A stretch of 57,343 nucleotides of DNA from the NCBI RefSeq assembly GCF_009908195.1, contig NZ_JAAAHS010000005.1, positions 1-57,343 on the forward strand, in the 5' to 3' direction. The notes under the pieces were generated by a model. The model was not told where the DNA came from, did no database searches, and saw only the letters and a list, made by a program, of their open reading frames with translations. The number at the start of each line of letters is the position of its first letter. Position 1 is the first letter of the stretch. The DNA comes from Streptomyces boluensis (lineage in GTDB: Bacteria > Actinomycetota > Actinomycetes > Streptomycetales > Streptomycetaceae). Made by a program: the position numbers and the translations under genes. Shown here one piece after another: positions 42,122-50,181 of this stretch.

Positions 42122-43771
42122 ATGCCCACACCCCGTAGACGCACATCCGCCCTCGCCGCTGTCGCCGCCACCACCCTCGTACTGGCGGGCTGCTCCGGCT
42201 CCGGCGGCGGCTCCGCCGGAGACGCGGCCAAGTCGTCCGAGGCGCTGACGACCCTCACGCCGGCCGGCAAGGGCTCGGTCGACAAGATCACCTGGAATGT
42301 CTTCCAGGGCGAGCCGCAGACCGTCGACCCCTTCCAGTCGGCCGACTACACGCCCAACATGATCAACTCGAACATGTGCGAGACCCTGTTCGCCCAGACA
42401 CCCGACTTCAAGATCAAGCCCAACCTGGCGACCTCGTACGAGAACCCCGACCCGAAGACCTGGGTCTACAAGCTGCGCAGCGGTGTCACCTTCTGGGACG
42501 GCTCCCCGATGACCGCCGACGACGTGGTCTGGAGCATGAACCACAACATGACGAAGGCCTCGGGCTTCTACGGCTACCTGTACAAGAACGTCGCCTCCAT
42601 AGCGAAGACGGGCACCGACGAGGTGACCGTCAGACTCAAGAAGCCCGACTACATGTTCAACGACGAACTGGCCAGCTACGCAGGTGTCGTCGTGCAGAAG
42701 AAGTTCTACGAGAAGCACGGCAAGAAGGTCGGCACGCCCGGCGTCGGCGTCATGTGCACCGGCCCGTACAAGTTCGCCAAGTGGAAGCGCGGCCAGTCCA
42801 TCACCGCGAGCCGCTACGACGGTTACTGGAACAAGTCGCTGCCGCGGAAGGTGAAGAACATCGACTTCACGTTCCTCACCGACGACTCCGCGATCACCTC
42901 CGGCCTGCTCTCGGGCCAGATCGACGGCACGTACCAGCCGCCGACCGCCGGCCTTACCCAGCTGCGGGCGTCGTCGGCGGGCAAGCTCTACTCGGGCCCC
43001 GCACCCCTGGCCGTCACGCTCGTCGTCGCGAACGACAAGGGCGCGATGGGCAACGCCGACGTACGCAAGGCGCTCCAGATGGCCATCGACTGGAAGGGCA
43101 TCGGCAAGCAGGTGTACGCGGGTGAGGGAACTCCCGCCTCGCTGCAGACCGTTCCGGCCGTGTACGGCTTCGCGAAGGACGAGCTGAGCGAGTACGCGGA
43201 CTCGGTGAAGACCGACGGCACCCCGAAGATCGACGCGGCGAAGAAGCTGCTCGCCGGCGTCCCGGCCGACGTGAAGAAGAAGCAGATCAGCCTCGTCGTC
43301 CCGCAGCAGGCGGAGACGCAGCAACTGGGCGTCGGCATCAAGGACGCGGCCGACAAGATCGGCCTGAAGTTCAAGCTCGACGTCGTCCCCGCGACCGGCT
43401 ACTCGAACTACCTGTACGACCCGGCCACCCGCGGCGACACCGACCTGCTCTACACCCAGTTCTGGCCGAACATCCCCAACCCGCTCGACTGGCTCGGCCT
43501 CACCGCGGTGACCGGCGGCACGTTCAACCAGTCCGGCTACAAGGGCATCGACGGCCTGTACGCGAAGGCGATCGGCGAGAAGGACGACCACGCCCGCGCC
43601 CAACTGGTCGTGGAGATGGAGAAGAAGCTGCACGAGGAGATGAACCCGATGTTCTCCGGCCTCCAGCTGACGAACGACGTATGGCTCGGCAGCAGAATCA
43701 CCGGCGCACCGGCGGCGTTCGACTTCGTCTACTACCCGTGGGCGGCGCACCTGGGCGGAACGGGCAAGTAG
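42122..43771 (+). CDS. Extracellular solute-binding lipoprotein, DppA/OppA family
   Basis: 549 residues with a lipobox TLVLAGCSGSGGG, then the family-5 solute-binding fold (PQTVDPFQSADYTPNMIN, LATSYENPDPKTWVYKLRSGVTFWDGSPMTADDVVWS). Anchored outside the membrane, it delivers the ligand to the four upstream transporter proteins. It follows the ATPase stop by 2 bp. The family binds peptides, nickel complexes, opines and glycosides; the ligand here should be the substrate of the C45 hydrolase and amidohydrolase. Confidence 0.94.
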   Translation: MPTPRRRTSALAAVAATTLVLAGCSGSGGGSAGDAAKSSEALTTLTPAGKGSVDKITWNVFQGEPQTVDPFQSADYTPNMINSNMCETLFAQTPDFKIKPNLATSYENPDPKTWVYKLRSGVTFWDGSPMTADDVVWSMNHNMTKASGFYGYLYKNVASIAKTGTDEVTVRLKKPDYMFNDELASYAGVVVQKKFYEKHGKKVGTPGVGVMCTGPYKFAKWKRGQSITASRYDGYWNKSLPRKVKNIDFTFLTDDSAITSGLLSGQIDGTYQPPTAGLTQLRASSAGKLYSGPAPLAVTLVVANDKGAMGNADVRKALQMAIDWKGIGKQVYAGEGTPASLQTVPAVYGFAKDELSEYADSVKTDGTPKIDAAKKLLAGVPADVKKKQISLVVPQQAETQQLGVGIKDAADKIGLKFKLDVVPATGYSNYLYDPATRGDTDLLYTQFWPNIPNPLDWLGLTAVTGGTFNQSGYKGIDGLYAKAIGEKDDHARAQLVVEMEKKLHEEMNPMFSGLQLTNDVWLGSRITGAPAAFDFVYYPWAAHLGGTGK

Positions 43772-43784
43772 TTCTTGGGGTTGC

Positions 43785-43819
43785 CCCCGGCGAGGGTCTT
43801 GTCGGACTCTTCGCCGGGG
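43785..43819. terminator. Bidirectional terminator between the ABC operon and the hydroxyquinol operon
   Basis: Perfect 9-bp arms CCCCGGCGA and TCGCCGGGG around a 17-nt loop, followed by GTTTCC on the plus strand. It lies between the convergent ends of the solute-binding protein and dioxygenase genes. Confidence 0.8.
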
Positions 43820-43833
43820 CGTTTCCGTGACGC

Positions 43834-44721
43834 TCAGTCGTCCTCCCCAGGAGCAAGCACCAAGTCGAACCGCATACTCGCCCAAGCCCCTTCGGGGAGT
43901 GAACCGTCGGGCGCCCGCCCGGAGTTGTGGTGGTCGGCCTCGACGACGAGGCTGTTCTTCACGCCGAAGACGGCGTCGCGGTCGAGGTAGGGGTCGCCCG
44001 CCACGAAGATGTGGGTGATCAGCGTGCGGTGGTCTGGTGCGGTGGCCTTGAAGTGCAGGTGTGCGGGCCGCATCGGCCCGCGTCCCGACGCGGTGAGCAG
44101 CTCGCCGACCGGTCCGTCGTGCGGGATCGGGTACGGGGTCGGCAGGACCGTCCAGAAGCGGTACGTGCCGTCGGGTCCGGTGCGCAGCCAACCCCTTCCG
44201 GCCGTGCGGTTGCCGTCGTACTGGACGTCGTAGAAGCCGTCCCCGTCCGCGCCCCAGACGTCAAGTCGCGTGCCCCCGAGGGGAGTTCCGTCCGCGGAGC
44301 GCACCTGCCCCGATACGTAGCACGGTGTTCCTGGCGCCCCGCCCGCGAGGTCTCCGCCGAGCGCGACCTCAGGGGCGTCGTCGACGAAGAACGGCCCGAA
44401 CACCGTCGCCTCGGTAGCTCCGGGTGTCTTCGGCTCGTTGATCGCGACGGCCAGCATGGAGAGGCCGAGCACGTCGGACAGCAGCACGAACTCCTGGCGC
44501 CGGTCGTCGGTGATGTGCCCGGCGCGGGTGAGGAACTCGATCGCCGCCTCCCACTCCCGCTCGCTGAGCCGGACGTCCCGCGCGAAGGAGTGCAGGTGCC
44601 GGACCAGGCTCTGCATGACCTCACGGAGCCGAGGGTCTGCGGTCCCGTCGAAGCTGGCGACGACCTCGTCGGTCACCGCCTGCTCCCGTTCGTCGGCGGG
44701 TACGGGGCGCTCGCTGGTCAT
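43834..44721 (-). CDS. Hydroxyquinol 1,2-dioxygenase
   Basis: 295 residues. Intradiol ring-cleavage dioxygenase with N-terminal helical dimerisation domain (about residues 1-100) and beta-sandwich catalytic domain. The four predicted Fe(III) ligands are Tyr164 (DGFYDVQYDG), Tyr197 (PTPYPIP), His221 and His223 (PAHLHF). The numbering equals what I recall for the characterised Nocardioides hydroxyquinol dioxygenase. It opens 1,2,4-trihydroxybenzene to maleylacetate. It overlaps the reductase gene by 4 bp and is last in the operon. Confidence 0.93.
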   Translation of the reverse strand: MTSERPVPADEREQAVTDEVVASFDGTADPRLREVMQSLVRHLHSFARDVRLSEREWEAAIEFLTRAGHITDDRRQEFVLLSDVLGLSMLAVAINEPKTPGATEATVFGPFFVDDAPEVALGGDLAGGAPGTPCYVSGQVRSADGTPLGGTRLDVWGADGDGFYDVQYDGNRTAGRGWLRTGPDGTYRFWTVLPTPYPIPHDGPVGELLTASGRGPMRPAHLHFKATAPDHRTLITHIFVAGDPYLDRDAVFGVKNSLVVEADHHNSGRAPDGSLPEGAWASMRFDLVLAPGEDD

Positions 44722-45788
44722 GTGTCCTCCCTCGCGGGGGCGGTGCCGGACCAGGCGCCGTGCAGCAGCGACCGGAGCCCGGCGGGTGTGACGGGGTGCG
44801 GGTTGTCGGCGGGGGCGAGCGCGAGGATCTCGTCGAGGACGGTGTCCAAGTCGCCCTCCCTCAGGCCGAGTTCGCGCAGGCCGGCCGGTACACCGAGCCG
44901 TTCGCCGAGCTCGCGGAGCCCGCCGACCGCGTCCCGTCGGCCGAGCGCGTCGGCGATCCGGGCGGCGGCCTCGGGCGCGTACGGGGCGTTGAAGGCCAGC
45001 ACGTGCGGGAGCACGATCGCGTGCGTCCGGGCGTGCGGCAGGTCGTACGCGCCACCGAGCACGTGGCAGATCTTGTGGTGGAGGCCCGACCCGGCGACAG
45101 CGAACGCTGACCCCGCGAGATACGCGCCGAGGAGCAGGTCGGCCCGTGCGCCGCCGTCGGCCGGGGCGGCGGCGACTGCGGGGAGGCCGGCCGCGAGGTG
45201 GCGGATGCCGTCCTCGGCGACGGCGCTGGAGACCGGGTTGCGGCGCGGGGCCCAGAACGCCTCGACGCAGTGGGCCATGGCGTTGAGGCCGCTGGCCACC
45301 GACAGGTCGGCGGGGAGCGTGAGCGTCAGCTCGGGGTCGTAGACGACGGTCCGGGGGAGCACTCGTGGGTCCGTGCCGGTGGTCTTGCGGGAACCCTCGG
45401 TCAGGCCCCATACGGGGGTGACCTCGGAGCCCGCGTACGTGGTGGGCACGGCCACGATCGGCAGTCCCGTCGTCAGCGCGACCGCTTTGGCGGTGCCGGT
45501 GGTCGATCCGCCGCCCACCGAGAGCACCAGGTCGGCCCCGACCGCCGCCTCGCGGGCGCGCTCGGCGACCTCGACCGGGACGTGCGGGCGTACCCCGGCG
45601 AACGTGGCCGCGACCCGGCCGGCGAACGGGGCACACAGCTCGCGCGCCAGCTCCGTCTCCGTACCGCCCGCGATGAGCAGGATCCGCTTCGCCCCGAAGG
45701 CGTCGACCTCGGCCAGCAGTCCAGTGCGTGCGACGCCCGGCCCGAACACGACCCGGCCGGGCAGTGCGTCGTAGGTGAAGGTGCTCAT
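44718..45788 (-). CDS. Maleylacetate reductase
   Basis: 356 residues, iron-containing alcohol dehydrogenase superfamily. Start FTYDALPGRVVFGPG is typical of maleylacetate reductases; the NAD(P) site is GGGSTTGTAKAVAL, then PTTYAGSEVTPVWG and the C-terminal HHKICHVLGG. It reduces maleylacetate to 3-oxoadipate, the next step after the dioxygenase. Its ATG overlaps the stop of an 18-codon upstream ORF, and an unusual pair of competing hairpins lies before that. Confidence 0.93.
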   Translation of the reverse strand: MSTFTYDALPGRVVFGPGVARTGLLAEVDAFGAKRILLIAGGTETELARELCAPFAGRVAATFAGVRPHVPVEVAERAREAAVGADLVLSVGGGSTTGTAKAVALTTGLPIVAVPTTYAGSEVTPVWGLTEGSRKTTGTDPRVLPRTVVYDPELTLTLPADLSVASGLNAMAHCVEAFWAPRRNPVSSAVAEDGIRHLAAGLPAVAAAPADGGARADLLLGAYLAGSAFAVAGSGLHHKICHVLGGAYDLPHARTHAIVLPHVLAFNAPYAPEAAARIADALGRRDAVGGLRELGERLGVPAGLRELGLREGDLDTVLDEILALAPADNPHPVTPAGLRSLLHGAWSGTAPAREDT

Positions 45789-45841
45789 CGGGTCGCCTCC
45801 ACGGCGGCGGTGGGGGTGCTGCTCGCGGTCATGGAACTCAT
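45785..45841 (-). CDS. Possible 18-residue leader peptide coupled to maleylacetate reductase
   Basis: ATG at 45841 opens MSSMTASSTPTAAVEATR and stops in TGA that overlaps the reductase ATG (ATGA). A GGTGG lies about 5 bp before the start. It may serve to couple or attenuate translation of the reductase. It is short, so chance is possible. Confidence 0.4.
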   Translation of the reverse strand: MSSMTASSTPTAAVEATR

Positions 45842-45846
45842 TGTTT

Positions 45847-45897
45847 CCACCGCCGGGCCGGGACGCCCGCGGTGGAGAGCGGTCGTCCCGGCCCGGC
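45847..45897 (-). promoter_or_regulatory. Competing intercistronic hairpins between pcaJ-type and reductase genes
   Basis: One stem has perfect 14-bp arms (45852-45865 with 45884-45897, GCCGGGCCGGGACG and complement). A second, CCACCGC with GCGGTGG (45847-45853 with 45869-45875), shares bases with the first, so the two are mutually exclusive. Layout resembles a terminator/antiterminator or an mRNA-stability element setting relative levels of upstream and downstream cistrons. Confidence 0.55.
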
Positions 45898-45910
45898 CCG
45901 AAGCGCAGGG

Positions 45911-46582
45911 TCAGCCCGGGGTGGGCAGCAGTGGCAGGTCCAGGCGGGTCGCGAGTTCGTCGACGGTGGGCCCGAAGGTCTCCCGGACCGTGACGCCCTG
46001 CGCCGTGATGTCGAAGACGGCGAGGTCCGTGTAGACGCGGTCGACGCAGCCGAGGCCGGTGAGCGGGTAGCCGCACTCGGGCACCAGCTTGGGCTTTCCG
46101 TCCTTGGTGAACAGGGTCATCATCACGAAGACCTTCTTCGCCCCGATCGCCAGATCCATCGCCCCGCCGACGGCGGGTATGGCGTCGGGTGCGCCGGTGT
46201 GCCAGTTGGCGAGGTCGCCCGCCGTGGAGACCTGGAAGGCGCCCAGCACGCAGATGTCCAGGTGGCCGCCGCGCATCATGGCGAAGGAGTCGGCGTGGTG
46301 GAAGTACGCCGCTCCTGGCAGCTCGGTGACCGGCACCTTGCCCGCGTTGGTCAGGTCCGGGTCGACCTGACCCTCCTTGGCGGCGGGGCCCATGTTGAGC
46401 ATGCCGTTCTCGGTGTGCAGGACCACGCCGGAGTCGGCGGGCAGGTGGTCGGCGACGAGGGTCGGCTGTCCGATGCCCAGGTTCACGTACGCGCCCTGCG
46501 GGATGTCACGGGCGATGAGAGCGGCGATGTCGTGCTTGCTCAACGGGCCCTGAGCGGCCGCCACTTGACTGGTCGGGTTCAT
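45911..46582 (-). CDS. pcaJ: 3-oxoadipate CoA-transferase subunit B
   Basis: 223 residues, the usual PcaJ/ScoB length. It has the NLGIGQPTLVADHLP segment and the catalytic Glu58 in HTENGMLNMGP. With subunit A it moves CoA from succinyl-CoA to 3-oxoadipate. It overlaps subunit A by 4 bp. Family assignment is firm; the 3-oxoadipate substrate follows from its position between maleylacetate reductase and thiolase. Confidence 0.92.
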   Translation of the reverse strand: MNPTSQVAAAQGPLSKHDIAALIARDIPQGAYVNLGIGQPTLVADHLPADSGVVLHTENGMLNMGPAAKEGQVDPDLTNAGKVPVTELPGAAYFHHADSFAMMRGGHLDICVLGAFQVSTAGDLANWHTGAPDAIPAVGGAMDLAIGAKKVFVMMTLFTKDGKPKLVPECGYPLTGLGCVDRVYTDLAVFDITAQGVTVRETFGPTVDELATRLDLPLLPTPG

Positions 46583-47250
46583 GCGCGGTCCGCCTCCTGC
46601 ACCACTCGGTCGACATAGATGCCCGGTGTCACCACGGCCTCGGGATCGAGGGCGCCGGTCTCCACGATCTCGCCCACCTGCGCGATAACGGTGGTCGCCG
46701 CGGTGGCCATGACGGGGCCGAAGTTACGGGCCGTCTTCCGGTAGACGAGGTTGCCCATACGGTCGGCCCGGTGGGCGCCGATCAGCGCGACATCGCCCTT
46801 GATCGGGTACTCCAACACGTACGTACGGCCGTCGATGACACGGGTCTCCTTGCCCTCGGCGAGCAGCGTCCCGGCCCCGGTGGGGCAGAAGAACGCGCCG
46901 ATCCCGGCCCCGGCCGCCCGCATCCGCTCGGCGAGGTTGCCCTGCGGTACGACTTCGAGCTCGATCTTTCCGGCCCGGTACAGCTCGTCGAAGACGTACG
47001 AGTCGGCCTGCCGGGGGAAGGAGCAGAGGACCTTGCGGACGCGGCCCTTGGCGAGGAGCGCGGCGAGGCCGGTGTCGCCGTTGCCGGCGTTGTTGGAGAC
47101 GACGGTCAGGTCCGTGGCGCCCTGCCGGATCAGGGCGTCGATCAGCTCGACCGGCATCCCGGCCATGCCGAAGCCGCCCACGAGTACGGTCGAGCCGTCC
47201 TGGATGCCGGCGACCGCCTCTTCGGCGTGGGCACACAGCTGCACGCTCAT
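46579..47250 (-). CDS. pcaI: 3-oxoadipate CoA-transferase subunit A
   Basis: 223 residues from ATG 47250. It has the GSTVLVGGFGMAGMP glycine loop and the SNNAGNGDTGLA and PQGNLAERMRAAGAGI signatures of PcaI/ScoA. Overlaps both neighbours by 4 bp (thiolase upstream, subunit B downstream), so the three proteins are cotranslated. Confidence 0.93.
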   Translation of the reverse strand: MSVQLCAHAEEAVAGIQDGSTVLVGGFGMAGMPVELIDALIRQGATDLTVVSNNAGNGDTGLAALLAKGRVRKVLCSFPRQADSYVFDELYRAGKIELEVVPQGNLAERMRAAGAGIGAFFCPTGAGTLLAEGKETRVIDGRTYVLEYPIKGDVALIGAHRADRMGNLVYRKTARNFGPVMATAATTVIAQVGEIVETGALDPEAVVTPGIYVDRVVQEADRA

Positions 47251-48476
47251 CGGCTCGTCTCCGTTCCGGTCCCCGAGACGTTCTCCGAGACGTTCTCCAG
47301 GACCACGGCGAGCGCCTGGCCCACGCCGATGCAGATCGCCGCGACGCCCCAGCGCTCGCCGGACTCCTTCAGCCGGTGGGCCAGGGTGCTCAGGAGCCTG
47401 CCGCCGGAGGCGCCGAGCGGGTGGCCGAGGGCGATGGCGCCGCCCTTGGTGTTGACGATCGACGGGTCGACCTTCCAGGCGTCCACACAGGCCAGTGACT
47501 GCACCGCGAAGGCTTCGTTGAGCTCGACCGCCGACACGTCGGACCAGGTGATGCCCGCACTCTTCAGGGCCCGGTTCGCCGCCTCCACCGGCGCGAAGCC
47601 GAACAGTTGCGGATCGACGGCGAACACGCCGCGCCCCGCGACACGGGCCAGCGGGTCCGTGCCGATACGCGTGGCGGCGGCCTCCGAGCCGAGCAGCACG
47701 GCCGAGGCGCCGTCGCTCAGCGGCGAGGCGTTGCCCGCGGTGATCGTCCCGTCGGGGCGGAACGAGGGCTTGAGCGCGGCGAGCTTGTCGGCCGTGGAGC
47801 CGGGCCTGATGCCCTCGTCGCGGGCGAGCGTGCCGCCCTTGCGGTCGACCGTGACGGGCACGACCTGGTCGTCGTAGAACCCGGCCGTCCAGGCGGCGTC
47901 TGCGAGCTGGTGGGAGCGGGCGGCGAACTCGTCCTGCCGTTCCCGAGGGACGGTGAAGCGCTCGGCGAGCTGCTCGTTGGCCTCGCCCAGGGAGACGGTC
48001 CACTCCTTCGGCATCCGCTCGTTCACGAGCCGCCAGCCCAGCGTGGTGGAGACGGCGTTCAAGTCCCCTGCGGGATAGGCGCGTTCGGGCTTGGGCAGCA
48101 CCCACGGGGCGCGGCTCATCGACTCCACGCCACCGGTCAGCACGATGTCCGCGTCGCCGGTCTCGATGGTGCGGGAAGCGATCATCGCCGCGTCCAGGGA
48201 CGACCCGCACAGGCGGTTCACGGTCGTGGCGGGCACCGAGGTGGGCAGCCCGGCCAGGAGTACGGCCATCCGGCCGACGTTGCGGTTGTCCTCGCCCGCG
48301 CCGTTCGCGTTGCCCCACACGACGTCGCCGATCTCGCCCGGATCAAGCGCGGGCGCCTTGGCCAGGACACCGGTCACGGCGAGCGCCGCCAGGTCGTCGG
48401 GCCGGATACCGGCGAGAGCACCGGAGAACCGGCCGAAGGGCGTCCTCGCCGCTGCGTACACGTAGCTGTCGGTCAT
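47247..48476 (-). CDS. pcaF: 3-oxoadipyl-CoA thiolase
   Basis: 409 residues from ATG 48476; a GTG at 48485 is an alternative start. The AGGAG just 1 bp before the ATG is too close to serve it, so the start is uncertain by three codons. Catalytic Cys90 lies in NRLCGSSLDAAM; GHPLGASGGR and CIGVGQA complete the active site. First gene of the hydroxyquinol operon, divergent from the LysR gene at 48569. It cleaves 3-oxoadipyl-CoA to succinyl-CoA and acetyl-CoA, completing the pathway. Confidence 0.92.
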   Translation of the reverse strand: MTDSYVYAAARTPFGRFSGALAGIRPDDLAALAVTGVLAKAPALDPGEIGDVVWGNANGAGEDNRNVGRMAVLLAGLPTSVPATTVNRLCGSSLDAAMIASRTIETGDADIVLTGGVESMSRAPWVLPKPERAYPAGDLNAVSTTLGWRLVNERMPKEWTVSLGEANEQLAERFTVPRERQDEFAARSHQLADAAWTAGFYDDQVVPVTVDRKGGTLARDEGIRPGSTADKLAALKPSFRPDGTITAGNASPLSDGASAVLLGSEAAATRIGTDPLARVAGRGVFAVDPQLFGFAPVEAANRALKSAGITWSDVSAVELNEAFAVQSLACVDAWKVDPSIVNTKGGAIALGHPLGASGGRLLSTLAHRLKESGERWGVAAICIGVGQALAVVLENVSENVSGTGTETSR

Positions 48477-48531
48477 GCTCCTCACGCTAGAGCCAGCCCC
48501 TTCATCACGTCCAAGACCTAGTTCCGCATGA

Positions 48532-48562
48532 TTGATAAGAGTGCGTTATAGAACCGTAGAAT
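48532..48562 (+). promoter_or_regulatory. Candidate promoter of the second LysR gene
   Basis: TTGATA (48532-48537) and TAGAAT (48557-48562) with a 19-bp spacer; the transcript would start near the ATG at 48569, giving a leaderless message, in agreement with the lack of a ribosome site. The AT-rich region also holds GTTC...GAAC arms that may bind LysR. Confidence 0.45.
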
Positions 48563-48568
48563 GCGCTC

Positions 48569-49453
48569 ATGGAACTCCGTCAGGTCCGCTACTTCCTCGC
48601 GCTCGCGGAAGAGTGCCATTTCGGGCGTGCCGCGGCCCGCCTCCACGTGGCCCAGCCCGCCCTGTCCCAGCAGATCAAGCAACTGGAACGCGAGCTGGGG
48701 ACACCCCTCTTCCACCGGTCCACGCGGCACGTGGAGCTCACCGAAGCGGGCCGTGAGCTGACCGGGTACGCGCGCACCCTGCTCGCCGAGGCCGAGCGGG
48801 CCCGCGTGCACATGACGGAACTCGCCACCGGCCGCGCGGGCCGCGTCTCCGTCGGCTTCATCGGCACGGCCACGTACGACGTACTGCCCCGCGTCGCCCG
48901 CACGGTACGGGCCCAACTTCCCGAGATCACCCTGGAGTTGCGCGGCGAGCTGCTCACGCCGCAGCTCGTGGACGGCCTGCTCGACGGTACGTACGACCTG
49001 ACCGTCCTCCGCTCCGGCAGCGCACCCGACACGGTGAGCATCACGCCACTGCGCACCGAGACGCTGGTCGCCGTGCTGCCGACCAGCCACCCGCTGGCGT
49101 CCCGCCGGCAGATCTCCCTGGCCGCCCTGTCGGACGAACCCTTCGTCGTCCACCCCGCCGGGACCCGCTCCGCCATGCACGACCGCGTCCTGTCCGCCTG
49201 CCGCCGGGCGGGCTTCGAGCCGCCGTCCCTCGTCGAGGTGGGGGAGACCGCCACCCTCGTCGTCCTCGTGGCCGCAGGGCACGGCGTGGCACTCGTACCC
49301 GAGTCGGTGCAGAGCCTGCGCCTCGACGGTGTCACGTACGTACCGCTGGCCGAGAAGGAGACGGTCGGCCTCGTCCTGGGCCGCCGCGCCACCCACCAGG
49401 CACCCGCCGCGCAGCAGGTCGCCGCTGTCATCGAGGAGTGTGTGCGGGCCTGA
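48569..49453 (+). CDS. LysR-family regulator of the hydroxyquinol operon
   Basis: 294 residues. The N-terminus MELRQVRYFLALAEECHFGRAAARLHVAQPALSQQIKQLE is a textbook LysR helix-turn-helix; the effector domain belongs to the CbnR/CatR-like group that responds to aromatic ring-cleavage products. Divergent from the thiolase that starts the hydroxyquinol operon. Likely an activator responding to hydroxyquinol or maleylacetate. Confidence 0.94.
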   Translation: MELRQVRYFLALAEECHFGRAAARLHVAQPALSQQIKQLERELGTPLFHRSTRHVELTEAGRELTGYARTLLAEAERARVHMTELATGRAGRVSVGFIGTATYDVLPRVARTVRAQLPEITLELRGELLTPQLVDGLLDGTYDLTVLRSGSAPDTVSITPLRTETLVAVLPTSHPLASRRQISLAALSDEPFVVHPAGTRSAMHDRVLSACRRAGFEPPSLVEVGETATLVVLVAAGHGVALVPESVQSLRLDGVTYVPLAEKETVGLVLGRRATHQAPAAQQVAAVIEECVRA

Positions 49454-49580
49454 GCGGCGGGTCGGGGGAGAGGAACAGGGGATCAGCGTGGAGTAGGCCG
49501 CGTCGTCTGGTGCGTGGTCTCGGCGTGCACCCGGATCGCCCTCGTACTGGACGTGCTTGGGTGATGCGGGCGTGATGCGA

Positions 49581-49612
49581 GTGGGGGTCCCCCCGGCCGG
49601 AGGCTGGGGGAG
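49581..49612. repeat. Intergenic hairpin of a common Streptomyces repeat type
   Basis: CCCCCGGCC (49590-49598) pairs with GGCTGGGGG (49602-49610, one G-T pair) around GGA, flanked by GGGGGTCCCCC. I recall this GGGTCCCCC...GGCTGGGGGAG pattern as a widely repeated intergenic element in Streptomyces. It may also terminate transcription of the LysR gene. Confidence 0.65.
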
Positions 49613-49696
49613 CGTGCCAGGCGGCGTGGCCCAGCGCTGATCCAGCGAAAGGCCCTAGTCGGGTGTCTCCCCGATCGGTGCCGGTACGTTGGCCCG

Positions 49697-50149
49697 ATGG
49701 ACGAGGCGTGGAGCGAGTTCCGTGACCGGCTGCGGGCGGAAGTGGCCGGTATGGGCGAGAGGGACACCCTGGTGGTCTCCGAGCCCGACCCGGAGCCGGC
49801 GCTGGTGCCCGACGCCCCGGGCCGGCGCTGGTGGCAGCGGCGCCCCAAACCCCGACAGGAGACCGGGCGTTACGTGCAGTTCATGAGGTGGGACGACGGG
49901 TTCGGCGCCGAATGCGTCTCGTTGGCCTACCGGAAGATGACCGAAGCACAGAAGCAGCGGTTGCTGTCGCTCGGCTGGTCCGACCCGGACGCCCACCCGC
50001 CGCGCAGCGGGCGCTCGGAGAATCACGAGATGTGGTTCGGCCTCGACGAGGTCGACCGACTTGCCCAGATCTCCACCGACTCGCTCCGCGTACTGGGTGA
50101 GGAGCCGCCCGACGCGCAGTGGACCTGGCGGAAGGACCCGCCGGCGTGA
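49697..50149 (+). CDS. Hypothetical protein (TY-Chap/YbjN-like fold possible)
   Basis: 150 residues, soluble. An N-terminal charged part is followed by RRWWQRRPKPRQETGRYVQFMRWDDGFGAECVS, a Trp/Tyr-rich segment similar to the TY-Chap group of putative small chaperone-like proteins, then a C-terminal helical region. The ATG lacks a strong ribosome site. No operon partner. Function unknown. Confidence 0.65.
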   Translation: MDEAWSEFRDRLRAEVAGMGERDTLVVSEPDPEPALVPDAPGRRWWQRRPKPRQETGRYVQFMRWDDGFGAECVSLAYRKMTEAQKQRLLSLGWSDPDAHPPRSGRSENHEMWFGLDEVDRLAQISTDSLRVLGEEPPDAQWTWRKDPPA

Positions 50150-50181
50150 GCGGCCGGAGCGGCTGGGGCGTTTCTTCTGGA

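Noticed and set aside
42032..44191. 719-codon minus-strand ORF opposite the solute-binding protein
   Set aside because: Antisense shadow of a clear family-5 binding protein; low-complexity Arg/Gly/Val composition.
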